Shown: positions 29,304-37,483 of the stretch, in pieces
How positions within the stretch are numbered: the stretch's first letter is position 1
Layout: each line of letters starts with the position of its first letter
Origin: JAIEPW01 sp964471915
GTDB lineage: Bacteria; Acidobacteriota; Terriglobia; Bryobacterales; Bryobacteraceae
Assembly: GCA_964471915.1 (NCBI GenBank)
Contig: CAYYID010000001.1
Location: 271,576-335,575 of the forward strand
DNA length: 64,000 nt
Direction: 5' to 3'
Notes under the pieces: generated by a model
Seen by the model: the letters and a program-made list of their open reading frames with translations, nothing else
The model's database searches: none
What the model was told of the DNA's origin: nothing
Translations under genes and position numbers: made by a program

Positions 29304-29849
29304 CTACCACTGGTAGCCGATGCCGAACGACACGCGGAACTGCGCGATCGGCGGCTCGATGCCACCCTGGGTGTCGCCCGCGCCGATGTAGACGCGCGCC
29401 TCGGGACGCAGGAACCAATGCTCGTTGAGGAAGGCCTTCAAGCCGAAGCCGGGAGTGATGGCAAACCCGCTGGTGGAACCGCGGACCTCGGTGCGTCCGG
29501 CGCCTACGCGGACAGAGTAACGCATCCCGCCCGCGCCGGCGACCAGATACGGCTGCACCCGGCCGCGCCGCATGTGCCACAGCGCGTTCCCCGTGTAGAA
29601 CTGGCCGTTCCCCTCGAACGGAAACCCGCCGATGGTGCGGCTGTTTCGGAAGGCATTGACGTCGAACTCCAGCGCCAGCCCGTTCCGGAATCGCCGCGTC
29701 AAGCTGCCGCCCCCGGCGACCCCGTTGCCAAGGGAGCCTTCGTCGCCGCCGACGAATCCGATTCCCACCTGCCCGCTGACTTCGAACCGCTTGTTGTAGT
29801 CCTGTGCCTGGGCGGCGGCCGCGAGGACCAACAGAATCAGAATCCGCAT
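29304..29849 (-). CDS. Outer-membrane beta-barrel protein (OmpA/OmpW-like small barrel)
   Basis: This is a 181-residue exported protein with a signal peptide (MRILILLVLAAAAQAQ). The rest alternates hydrophobic and polar residues in about eight strands ('FEVSGQVGIGFVG', 'LALEFDVNAFRNS', 'VQPYLVAGAGGMRYSV', 'EHWFLRPEARVYIG') and ends in 'SFGIGYQW', an aromatic C-terminus typical of barrels. No periplasmic domain is present. Start ATG 29849 is chosen over an upstream in-frame ATG at 29861 because the signal peptide begins there. Function unknown. Confidence 0.8.
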   Translation of the reverse strand: MRILILLVLAAAAQAQDYNKRFEVSGQVGIGFVGGDEGSLGNGVAGGGSLTRRFRNGLALEFDVNAFRNSRTIGGFPFEGNGQFYTGNALWHMRRGRVQPYLVAGAGGMRYSVRVGAGRTEVRGSTSGFAITPGFGLKAFLNEHWFLRPEARVYIGAGDTQGGIEPPIAQFRVSFGIGYQW

Positions 29850-30033
29850 ACCTGACTCCAACCCTACAACATTGCAGATTCTGGAACAGCCCCTTCCGTC
29901 CCAGCCCCGGTAACGCGAATGACCTACTTGCCCTCACGGAAACCGCGTTCGGATGCCGGGCTTCCGCGAATTCGGCCGGCAGTTCCGGGATCGCCGTGGA
30001 CAAGAACCTGGTGGGCAGGACCCCGCCGCCGGC

Positions 30034-30615
30034 TTACGGATTGGCGGCGATCTCGCGCTCGATGCTCTTGACGATGTCGTCGAGGGCGATGGTCTCGATA
30101 AACGGCTCGCCGTTCACCAGCACGGTGGGCGTTTTGGCGATGCCGCGCGCGACGCCGTCCTGGTAGTCCGCCTCCACCAGCGCGGCGAGCTTCGGGTCCG
30201 CGAGCGCGGCCACTGCGGCGGCGGGATCCACGCCGTGGGCCTTGGCGAACCGGGCCAGCGCCGCCTCGAAGCCCTCCAGGGTGATCTCGTTCCGGCGCTC
30301 CAGCGTTTCCTTGCGATAGGCGACCGCGAGTTCCGGCTTCAGACTCTGAAAATAGCGGGCCGCGATTGCGGCACGGCGCGCCCAGGCATGCTTGGCGAGC
30401 GGGAAGTCGCGGTGCTCGAAGGCGGCTTTCGCGCCGAAGCGCGGCAACAGGTCGGAGTCCAGCAGCCTGCGGAACGTGGCGCAGTCGCCGCACTGCAGGT
30501 CTTCGTAGATGACGATCCGCACCGCGCTCTGGGGGTTGCCCTCGACTAAGTGATCGGCGGCAAAGGCCCTGGCTGCCGCCAAACAAGCCGCCGCCAGAAA
30601 GGGGAACGTCTTCAT
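30034..30615 (-). CDS. DsbA-family thiol:disulfide oxidoreductase-like protein
   Basis: This is a 193-residue exported protein with a signal peptide ending near 'ARAFAA'. The thioredoxin fold contains 'IVIYEDLQCGDCATFRRL' with C42-x-x-C45, a helical insertion, and the cis-proline loop 'AKTPTVLVNG'. It resembles the DsbA/BdbD group that oxidises or isomerises disulfides in the periplasm. ATG 30615 overlaps the stop of the upstream DUF697-like gene by 4 bases, making it the last gene of a closely packed minus-strand run that begins with coxS. Confidence 0.9.
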   Translation of the reverse strand: MKTFPFLAAACLAAARAFAADHLVEGNPQSAVRIVIYEDLQCGDCATFRRLLDSDLLPRFGAKAAFEHRDFPLAKHAWARRAAIAARYFQSLKPELAVAYRKETLERRNEITLEGFEAALARFAKAHGVDPAAAVAALADPKLAALVEADYQDGVARGIAKTPTVLVNGEPFIETIALDDIVKSIEREIAANP

Positions 30616-31475
30616 GCCGTGCGCCGCCGCCGCAGTTGCTCGAGCAACTGCACGGCGACCTCCTTGCCGCGATCCAGCGCCTCGCCGTAAGCGGACTTGC
30701 GTTCGCCGCGCGAGAGCTTGTACCCCTGCCGGTACAGCGCGTCGAGGTACTGCCCGGCGACGAAAGTGCCCGCGTAGGCCACCGCCGCCTTAGGGATCAG
30801 CCCGCCGCCGAGCGGGATCTTGCCAACCAACTGCCGCGCGACGGCGCGCCAGCCAAACGCGCCCGCGACGATCGCCCCGATCTCGGAGCGCTGTTCGGAA
30901 TAGCCGACCGCATGGTCGTTCGCCGCGGCGATCAGAAACGCCAGGCGCGTCTGGTTCATCGTCAGGAACGCCGTGTCGGAGGCGAACTGGCCCACGGCCC
31001 AGGGCAAAGTGAGAACGCTGGGCATCAGATCGGGCAGTGCGGTCGCCAGGCTGAACAGCGCGTTCTCGCGCGAAACTTCATGAATGAAGCGCCGCGTCAC
31101 CACGTCGCGAAACGCGGGGAAGTTACGCGCCAAAGGGAGCTTCAGGTCCGGCCGCGCGTCGAGCACCAGGTTGACGGTTTCCAGGGGCCGTTCGGCGATA
31201 AAGGGAAAGGCGTCCTTCGGCCGCAACAGTTCCTCGTCCCAGAGGGCGATGTCGGCGGGCTGATGGCCGGTCTCGATCAGGCGCAGCGCTGCTTCCCTCC
31301 GGCGCGGGGAGATCCCCGGCGGACACAGGAACGCCTCGATTCTGCGGTACGAGGCGGGGGTCGCCGCCGCCACCCGGATCCGCACCGGCTGCGCGGCGGC
31401 CTGCCGCACTTCCGACGGGTTGAGGCTCAGCAGCGCCTGCCGGATCTGCCCGAACGAGGTAATGGATCGGTTCAT
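30612..31475 (-). CDS. DUF697/YcjF-like membrane-associated protein
   Basis: This is a 287-residue protein. The N-terminal 100 residues are soluble. The C-terminal half has amphipathic and hydrophobic segments, including 'VGKIPLGGGLIPKAAVAYAGTFVAGQYLDALY', which resembles the DUF697 domain found next to small GTPases and in YcjF. No GTPase gene is near. Start ATG 31475 overlaps the upstream gene by 4 bases, and the stop overlaps the DsbA-like start by 4. The role is unknown; a membrane-remodelling or maturation function would be speculation. Confidence 0.6.
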   Translation of the reverse strand: MNRSITSFGQIRQALLSLNPSEVRQAAAQPVRIRVAAATPASYRRIEAFLCPPGISPRRREAALRLIETGHQPADIALWDEELLRPKDAFPFIAERPLETVNLVLDARPDLKLPLARNFPAFRDVVTRRFIHEVSRENALFSLATALPDLMPSVLTLPWAVGQFASDTAFLTMNQTRLAFLIAAANDHAVGYSEQRSEIGAIVAGAFGWRAVARQLVGKIPLGGGLIPKAAVAYAGTFVAGQYLDALYRQGYKLSRGERKSAYGEALDRGKEVAVQLLEQLRRRRTA

Positions 31476-32890
31476 GTACGTCCGCGGCGGAACACCACCT
31501 TGAGCCGCTTCTGCCATTCTAAGCCCAAGCCGATGTACTCCACCTCCAAGGCGGACGCGAAGAACGTGAGAATGGTTTCATTCGCCGGATGGAACTCGAT
31601 GGCGGGCGCGACGAGATAGAGCTTCGGCGGCACGCGCCGCAGTTCCAGGCCCGGGAAGTAGCCGTGCGCGGTGAAGTCGCCGCGCTGCAGGTGCCACTGC
31701 ACGCGCATCCAGTAGTCGAGCGCCTGCAAGGGCAGGTGCAGGTCCTGGGTGGCTTTGAGTTCCAGCACCGCCAGGCGGCCGGAGCGGTCACAGGCGAGCA
31801 GGTCCATCACGCCGCGGTCGCCGGCGGTGAACTCGGGGACCTGCCCATAGACCGGGTCCGGCCGAAGCTCGGCGTCGATCTCCTCAAGATTCGCCCGCAC
31901 CACGGATTCCAGCCATCTCTCGCGGCGGCGCGGCAGGGCCGGGCGCAGCGCGCCGATGCTCCGGCCCAGCGCGGCGGCCTCCCGCGCCGAGGCCGGTTTC
32001 CGGGCGGACACGCCGGCGGTGATCCCGCTGGCGGCCACCCGGGCGAACTCGATCCCCGCCACCGCGATGCCGGTGGAGCCGTCGCGGTGCCGCTGCGGCG
32101 CGGCTCCGGGAACCGCGAGCAATTCCTCCGGCACCGGAGCGAAGCCGCGCTGGCAAGGCTCCAGCCGGGTGTCGAGGTTCCCGAGGTCGGCCAGATCCAC
32201 CGGCTCGGCGAAGCCCGAGGGCGACTGCGCGAACACCTCGCAACGGACACCGATGAGATGGCGGATGCGCCAGCAGGTGGGCCCTTCCTCACCGCGCGGC
32301 ACCAGCAGCACCAGGCGATCGATCTCGACTTGCCGCTCCCGCCGCCGCAGGTGGTCCAGCCACAGCAGGCCATAGGCCAGGGTGCCCGGGGCGTCACTGC
32401 CGGCGCTCACCGCCGCGATCCCGCGCCGGCCCTTCACCAGCAGCGCCCGGGGATGGGTGTCCGGCAGCGAACGCTCCAGATCGCGGCCGGCGGTGAGTTC
32501 GGACAACTGCCAGCCGGGGAACTGCCGCGCAAGGAAGGTGCCGAGCGCGTCGCGGTGCTTCAGCCGCTCGCTGCGGACCAGTACCGCGTGGTTCTCAGGC
32601 GCGGCCAGATCCGCCAGCGTCAAGGATCCCTCGCGCTTGCCGAACAGCGCGACGGTCAGGTGCAGCCTGCCGCGCCCGGAAGTCCTCGCCGCGGTCACGC
32701 GGCGCACCAGGTGGCGCGACTCGCTCCAGGCGTGGATCTGCAGGCGTCCGCCGGCGTCCGTCAGTTCGTAGGAGCTTTCGGAAAGCGGGATGGGGTCCTC
32801 GCCGGGTTCGAACAGCACGGGCTCCCGGCACCGCGCGACGAAGTCGCGCACTTCGCGGCACAGCGCCTCGCTTCCGGTCCCCGGCGGCAT
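31472..32890 (-). CDS. Hypothetical protein with C-terminal PD-(D/E)XK nuclease-like core
   Basis: This is a 472-residue cytoplasmic protein of unknown family. The C-terminal third carries a restriction-like motif: 'EEIDAEL', then 'DRGVMDLLACDRSGRLAVLELKATQD', where D...ELK has the right spacing for a PD-(D/E)XK metal site. 'LQALDYWMRVQWHL' follows, as seen in nucleases with a Gln/Tyr helix. The first 300 residues show no domain I recognise. It overlaps the downstream DUF697-like gene by 4 bases and starts 33 bases after the coxG stop, so it belongs to the same apparent operon. Whether it cuts nucleic acid is untested. Confidence 0.65.
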   Translation of the reverse strand: MPPGTGSEALCREVRDFVARCREPVLFEPGEDPIPLSESSYELTDAGGRLQIHAWSESRHLVRRVTAARTSGRGRLHLTVALFGKREGSLTLADLAAPENHAVLVRSERLKHRDALGTFLARQFPGWQLSELTAGRDLERSLPDTHPRALLVKGRRGIAAVSAGSDAPGTLAYGLLWLDHLRRRERQVEIDRLVLLVPRGEEGPTCWRIRHLIGVRCEVFAQSPSGFAEPVDLADLGNLDTRLEPCQRGFAPVPEELLAVPGAAPQRHRDGSTGIAVAGIEFARVAASGITAGVSARKPASAREAAALGRSIGALRPALPRRRERWLESVVRANLEEIDAELRPDPVYGQVPEFTAGDRGVMDLLACDRSGRLAVLELKATQDLHLPLQALDYWMRVQWHLQRGDFTAHGYFPGLELRRVPPKLYLVAPAIEFHPANETILTFFASALEVEYIGLGLEWQKRLKVVFRRGRT

Positions 32891-32923
32891 CTGTAATTAA
32901 GTCGCCGCGGCGGCCGGAAGTTC

Positions 32924-33358
32924 TCAGGCCATTTCTTTGACCAGCTTGTCGAAAAACCGCTTGATCAGCATCTTGGCGGTGGAATCGATCAGCCGCTGGC
33001 CCACCGCGGCGAGCGTGCCGCCGATCTGGACGTCGCCCTCGTAGTGGACCTCGGCGCCGGCTTCCACCGGCTTCAAATGCAGGCGTCCATCGCCTTTCAT
33101 GAAGCCGATCTTGCCATTGCCCTCGACGATCAGGCGGAACTCCGTCGGCGGATGGGGGTCGGCGATCGTCACCTTGCCCTCGAACGACCCGGACACGGTC
33201 GCCAGCACCATCTTCATCTTCATTGAGTACTGCTGCCCGCCCAGGTCCTCCAGGGACTCGATACCCGGCATGCACTTGGCGAGCAGCCCGGGATCCTGCA
33301 GCGCCTGGTACGAGCGCTCGACCGGGAACGGCAAGGTGTAGGATCCGGCGATCTTCAA
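32924..33358 (-). CDS. coxG: CoxG-like SRPBCC protein (CO dehydrogenase subunit G family)
   Basis: This 144-residue protein starts at TTG 33358, whose TTGA overlaps the coxM stop by 4 bases. It begins 'LKIAGSYTLPFPVERSYQALQDPGLLAKCMPGIESLE', the usual CoxG opening, and keeps the SRPBCC pattern up to 'GQRLIDSTAKMLIKRFFDKL'. CoxG proteins help anchor or mature molybdenum hydroxylases at the membrane. The long C-terminal membrane anchor of some CoxG proteins is absent here. The frame is open upstream through coxM in another reading frame, so the TTG is inferred from similarity and the overlap. Confidence 0.85.
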   Translation of the reverse strand: MKIAGSYTLPFPVERSYQALQDPGLLAKCMPGIESLEDLGGQQYSMKMKMVLATVSGSFEGKVTIADPHPPTEFRLIVEGNGKIGFMKGDGRLHLKPVEAGAEVHYEGDVQIGGTLAAVGQRLIDSTAKMLIKRFFDKLVKEMA

Positions 33359-34188
33359 GCCAGCGCCGCCCGGATCGCGCGCGCCGCGTACACGGCAGCC
33401 ATATGGGACCGGTACTCGGCGGAAGCGTGGATGTCGGTGTTCGCGTCGACGCCCTCGGCCACCAGCGCCGCGGCCGTCGCCGCGTCCGCGCCGTTCAGCA
33501 GCGCCTGCTCGGCGTTCTTCGCCCGGTATGCCTTCGGGCCCAGCCCCGTGACGCCGATGCGCGCGAAGGTGACCTTGCCGCCGGACTTGCGGATCCGCGC
33601 GGCGATGCCCACGATCGCGTAACCCGAGGCCGGATGCACCATCTTCTGGTACGAGGTGCCCGTGCCCGCCTCTTCGATCGGAACCTTCACGGTGGTGATC
33701 AGTTCGCCCGGCTCCAGGGCTGTCGTGAACAGATCGATGAAGAAGTCCTCGCCGGTCACCGTGCGCGTGCCGCCGGGGCCGGCGATGTGGAACTCGGCAT
33801 CGAGGGCCACCAGCGCCGCCGGATAATCCGCCGCCGGATCCGCATGCGCCGCGCTGCCGCCGAGGGTGCCCACGTTGCGCACCTGGACGTCGCCGATCTC
33901 GGCCGCGGTCGCCGCCAGCAGCGGGCACTTGGTCCGCACCAGCGCCGAGGATTCCACGGCGTAGTGCGTGGTCATCGCGCCGACCTGCAGCGCGCCGCCG
34001 TCCTCGCAGATCCCGCTCAGCCCGGGGATCCGCGCGAGGTCCACCACCTGCTCGGGAGCGGACAGGCGCAGTTTCATCGCCGGGATGAGACTCATGCCGC
34101 CGGCCAGCGCCTTCGCGCCGCCGCCGATCGCCGCCAGCGCTTCGGCAAGAGTGGACGGAGTCGAGTATTCGAAGTTCTGCGCAATCAC
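33355..34188 (-). CDS. coxM: FAD-binding medium subunit of a CoxL/XDH-type molybdenum hydroxylase
   Basis: This 277-residue flavoprotein starts at GTG 34188, overlapping the large-subunit stop (GTGA). The FAD-binding motifs are 'KALAGGMSLIPAMKLRL' and 'TLGGSAAHADPAADYPAAL', and 'GDVQVRNVGTLGG' matches the CO dehydrogenase medium subunit. It passes electrons from the 2Fe-2S subunit to the acceptor. It lies between coxL and coxG in the order S-L-M-G, which differs from the M-S-L order of classical form I cox operons. Confidence 0.92.
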   Translation of the reverse strand: MIAQNFEYSTPSTLAEALAAIGGGAKALAGGMSLIPAMKLRLSAPEQVVDLARIPGLSGICEDGGALQVGAMTTHYAVESSALVRTKCPLLAATAAEIGDVQVRNVGTLGGSAAHADPAADYPAALVALDAEFHIAGPGGTRTVTGEDFFIDLFTTALEPGELITTVKVPIEEAGTGTSYQKMVHPASGYAIVGIAARIRKSGGKVTFARIGVTGLGPKAYRAKNAEQALLNGADAATAAALVAEGVDANTDIHASAEYRSHMAAVYAARAIRAALA

Positions 34189-36524
34189 GCCCGCACCCCC
34201 TTGTGGATCACGCGCCACAGTTTCTCGGGCGCCAGCGGCATGTCCAGATGCTTCACGCCCAGCGGACTCAACGCATCCACCACCGAGTTCACCACCGCCG
34301 GCGACGCGCCGATCGTGCCCGCCTCGCCCACGCCCTTGACGCCCAGCGGATTCACCGGCGACGGCGTCTCCGTGTGCGAGCTTTCGAGCCACGGCATCAT
34401 CGACGCCCTGGGCATGGCGTAGTCCATGAACTCGCCCGAGAGCAACTGGCCGGAGTCGTCATACACGGCGTGCTCCCAGAGCGCCTGTCCCAGGCCCTGC
34501 GCCACGCCGCCATGCACTTGGCCGGACACCAGCAGCGGGTTAATGATCTTGCCGCAGTCGTCCACCGCCACGTAACGTTTGATGTCCACGTGCCCGGTCT
34601 CCCGGTCCACTTCGGTCATCACAATGTGCGCGCCGAACGGGAAAGTGAAGTTCGGCGGCTCCCAGAAGTGCGTCGACACCAGGCCCGGCTCGGTGTTGGG
34701 CGGCAAGCGCATCGCACGGTACGAGGCCCCGGCGATCTCGGCGAGCGTCACGCTCTTGCCGGTCTTGTTGCACGTGCAGACGCCGTCGCCGAAGCTCACG
34801 TCGTCCGAGTCGAGCAGCATCGCGCCGAAGCGCTTGATCTTACTCTTCAGATCCTGGCAGGCGAAGTACAGCGCCGTGCCGCCCACGGCGGTGTTCCGCG
34901 ACCCGAAGGTCCCGATGCCGTACTGCACGATCGCCGTGTCGCCGTGCAGGATCAGCACGTCGTCCAGATCTACGCCGAGTTCGTCGGCGGCGATTTGCGC
35001 GAAGGTCGTCTCCTCGCCCTGCCCGTGCGGCGAGGAGCCGGTCATCACCGTTACCTTGCCCGATGGCTCGATCTTCACCGTCGCGCTCTCCCAGCCGCCC
35101 GCCGGCGTCGCCGGCGAGGGACCGAGCGCGCAGATCTCGCCGTACGTCGAGATGCCGATCCCCACCAGGCGGCCCTCGGCCCGCGCCGCCGCCTGTTCGG
35201 CGCGCGCCTTCGGGTAATCGAGCACCTCCAGCGCCTTCTTCAGCGGCAGCGCGTAGTCGCCGGAATCGTAGGTCAGGCCGGTGGCCGTGAGGAACGGGAA
35301 CTGTTCGTTCGCCACGAAGTTCTTGATGCGGATCTCGGCCGGGTCCATCTTGAGTTCCACCGCCAGCATGTCCACGATGCGCTCGATCCCGTGCGTCGCT
35401 TCCGGGCGGCCCGCGCCGCGGTAGGCGTCCGTCGGCATGCAGTTGGTGAACGCGCCCACGATGTCCGCCGAGATGTTGCCAAACCGGTACAGGCCGGGGA
35501 GCATGATCACGCTCAAGGTCGGCACCGCCGGCGTCAGCAACTGGTGATAGGCGCCGAGGTCCTGGATGATCTTTACCTTGAGCCCGAGGATCGTGCCGTC
35601 TCTTTTCGCGGCGATCTCGTAGAAGTCCACGTGGCCGCGGCCGTGCGTGGTGCAGAGGAAGTTCTCGCGCCGGCTCTCGATCCACTTCACCGGCTTGTTG
35701 ATCTTCATGGAGACGAAGCCCATCAGGGCCTCTTCGGCGTAGACGTTCAGCTTCGAACCGAATCCGCCGCCCACCTCCGGCGCCACCACGCGAAACAGGT
35801 TCTCCGGCACGCCGAGCATGCCCGCCACCAGCGTCCGCACCAGGTGCGGGATCTGCGTCGAAGTCCAGATGGTCAGCGCCTTGTCGCCGGGTTTGAAGTC
35901 CGCCACGACACCCCGGGTCTCCATCGCCGCCGGAATCAACCGCTGCGACGTGATCCGCTGCTTAATGACGACGTCGGCCTCGGCGAAGGCCTTGTTCACG
36001 TCGCCGCCTTCCTGGTGGTACGTGAACGCCACATTGTCCGGCCACTCGGGGTGCACCGCGGGCGCTCCGGGGGCGATCGCCTTCTCGGGATCCGCGACGG
36101 CGTCCAGCACCTCGTAGTCCACTTCGATCAGGTCCAGCGCGTCGCGGGCGATGTAGCGGTCTCCCGCGACCACTACCGCCACCGGATGCCCGACGAAGTA
36201 CACCCGGTCCACCGCCAGGATGTGGTGGTGCGGCACGCGCAGCCCCGGCAGGGACGCTCCGCAGGGCACCGGACCCACGCCCTTGGTGTCCTCGCCCGTG
36301 AACACCGCGACGACGCCCAGGTGCTTCTTGGCCGCCTCCGTGTTGATCGACTTGATCTTCGCCGCGGCGTGCGGGCTCCGCAAGATCGCCGCGTAATGCA
36401 TCCCGGGCAGCTTCAGATCGTCGACATACGTCGCCGTCCCGGTGATCAGCCGCGGGTCTTCCTTCCGCTTGATCGCCTTGCCGACCAGCGTGTCTTTTTT
36501 GGTGCGCGTGAGAGTGGTCGCCAT
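34185..36524 (-). CDS. coxL: Large molybdopterin-binding subunit, form II CoxL / xanthine-dehydrogenase type
   Basis: This 779-residue catalytic subunit carries molybdopterin-cytosine-dinucleotide-type binding features ('AVGGTALYFACQDL', 'GSSPHGQGEETTFAQIAADELG', 'GVKGVGEAGTIGASPAVVN'). The active-site loop reads AYRGAGR at 367-373. That is the form II motif, whereas form I CO dehydrogenases have AYxCSFR with the Cys that binds copper. High-affinity CO oxidation is therefore doubtful and the substrate may be another aldehyde or N-heterocycle. Glu in 'GVGEAG' is the usual catalytic base. It lies 9 bases after coxS and overlaps coxM by 4. Confidence 0.93.
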   Translation of the reverse strand: MATTLTRTKKDTLVGKAIKRKEDPRLITGTATYVDDLKLPGMHYAAILRSPHAAAKIKSINTEAAKKHLGVVAVFTGEDTKGVGPVPCGASLPGLRVPHHHILAVDRVYFVGHPVAVVVAGDRYIARDALDLIEVDYEVLDAVADPEKAIAPGAPAVHPEWPDNVAFTYHQEGGDVNKAFAEADVVIKQRITSQRLIPAAMETRGVVADFKPGDKALTIWTSTQIPHLVRTLVAGMLGVPENLFRVVAPEVGGGFGSKLNVYAEEALMGFVSMKINKPVKWIESRRENFLCTTHGRGHVDFYEIAAKRDGTILGLKVKIIQDLGAYHQLLTPAVPTLSVIMLPGLYRFGNISADIVGAFTNCMPTDAYRGAGRPEATHGIERIVDMLAVELKMDPAEIRIKNFVANEQFPFLTATGLTYDSGDYALPLKKALEVLDYPKARAEQAAARAEGRLVGIGISTYGEICALGPSPATPAGGWESATVKIEPSGKVTVMTGSSPHGQGEETTFAQIAADELGVDLDDVLILHGDTAIVQYGIGTFGSRNTAVGGTALYFACQDLKSKIKRFGAMLLDSDDVSFGDGVCTCNKTGKSVTLAEIAGASYRAMRLPPNTEPGLVSTHFWEPPNFTFPFGAHIVMTEVDRETGHVDIKRYVAVDDCGKIINPLLVSGQVHGGVAQGLGQALWEHAVYDDSGQLLSGEFMDYAMPRASMMPWLESSHTETPSPVNPLGVKGVGEAGTIGASPAVVNSVVDALSPLGVKHLDMPLAPEKLWRVIHKGVRA

Positions 36525-36533
36525 GGTGTCCTC

Positions 36534-36998
36534 CTACTTCGCCGCCGCCGCCGCTTTCACCGCGTTGACGATGTGCTGGTAGCCCGTGCACCGGCAGATG
36601 TTGCCGTCCAGGCCGTGCCGGATCTCCTCATCGGTGGGGTTCGGATTCCGGTCCAGGATCTGCTTGCAGGCCATGATCATGCCCGGCGTGCAGAAACCGC
36701 ACTGCAGCCCGTGCTCGTCCCAGAACGCCTGCTGCATCTTGTCCAGCTTGCCGTTCTGCACAATCCCCTCGATGGTCGTGACGCTCTTGCCGTCGGCCTG
36801 CACCGCGAACATCGCGCAGCTCTTCACCGCCTTGCCGTCCACGTGGACCGTGCAGGCGCCGCACAGCGAGGTCTCGCAGCCGATGTGCGATCCCGTCAGG
36901 TTCAGCACCTCGCGCAAATAGTGAATCAGCAGTAACCGGGGCTCCACGTCGTGCGTGTAGGTCTGCCCGTTGACCGTCAGGGTGAGGCTTCGCGTCAT
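36534..36998 (-). CDS. coxS: 2Fe-2S small subunit of the molybdenum hydroxylase (CoxS-like)
   Basis: This is a 154-residue protein. The plant-type ferredoxin cluster is bound by C41, C46, C49 and C61 ('GCETSLCGACTVHVDG'). The second cluster in the C-terminal four-helix domain is bound by 'CGFCTPGM' and 'CRCTGY'. It is the first gene of the operon, starting at ATG 36998 and read toward coxL. It transfers electrons between the molybdenum centre and FAD. The divergent rhodanese gene begins 116 bases away. Confidence 0.94.
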   Translation of the reverse strand: MTRSLTLTVNGQTYTHDVEPRLLLIHYLREVLNLTGSHIGCETSLCGACTVHVDGKAVKSCAMFAVQADGKSVTTIEGIVQNGKLDKMQQAFWDEHGLQCGFCTPGMIMACKQILDRNPNPTDEEIRHGLDGNICRCTGYQHIVNAVKAAAAAK

Positions 36999-37114
36999 TC
37001 CGGCGGATCTCCCAGGTGAGGTTTCCAGCGGAGTGAGGATAGCAAAACCGCGCCCGGCGCGGGAAACCGCGACCGCTTGGCGATGACGGCCGTCCTTGCG
37101 ATGATAGCGAGGGA

Positions 37115-37450
37115 ATGAACCTGCCCCTGGAAACCACGCCCGCCGCCGTGAAGCAGCGCCTCGACGCCGGCGAGAAGCTCCTCCTCCTCGATTGCCGCGA
37201 GCCGCACGAACACGCGCTCACCGCCATCCCCGGCGCCGACTTCATCCCCATGCGCGAAATCCCCGCCGCGCTCCCGGACCTCGAAGCCAAGGCCGAAGCC
37301 GCCACCCTGATCGTCGTCTGCCATCACGGCGTTCGCAGTCTGATGGTCGTCGACTGGCTGCGCGGGCAGGGGGTCCTGAATTGCCAGAGCCTGACCGGGG
37401 GCATAGACCGGTGGAGCCTCGAAGTGGACCCCGCGGTCGCCCGGTATTGA
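37115..37450 (+). CDS. Rhodanese-domain sulfurtransferase (single domain)
   Basis: This is a 111-residue protein. The active-site loop is 'VVCHHGVRS' with catalytic C69, preceded by the usual 'LLLLDCREPHEHALTAIPGADFIPM'. It ends in 'GGIDRWSLEVDP', as in GlpE/YgaP-like rhodaneses, and has no signal peptide. It transfers sulfane sulfur, possibly for the cyanolysable Mo=S ligand of the adjacent hydroxylase or for general thiol chemistry. The divergent position next to coxS makes the first idea attractive, but that is inference. GAGG stands two bases before ATG 37115. The stop codon is used by the next promoter. Confidence 0.9.
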   Translation: MNLPLETTPAAVKQRLDAGEKLLLLDCREPHEHALTAIPGADFIPMREIPAALPDLEAKAEAATLIVVCHHGVRSLMVVDWLRGQGVLNCQSLTGGIDRWSLEVDPAVARY

Positions 37451-37483
37451 CATCGTACGTATTCCAGCCTATACTCGTACGTA
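37447..37483 (+). promoter_or_regulatory. Near-consensus sigma-70 promoter with twin TCGTACGTA operators
   Basis: TTGACA (37447-37452), a 17-base spacer and TATACT (37470-37475) make an almost ideal promoter. The nonamer TCGTACGTA, with the palindromic core TACGTA, occurs twice: at 37453-37461 inside the spacer, and at 37475-37483 across the probable start point. The copies are 22 bases (two helical turns) apart. The expected start of transcription is at 37482-37483, so the mRNA should be leaderless. Autoregulation by the encoded antitoxin is inferred. Confidence 0.85.

Noticed and set aside
34203..36935. Plus-strand 910-codon frame
   Set aside because: Antisense of coxL and coxS; no protein-family features.
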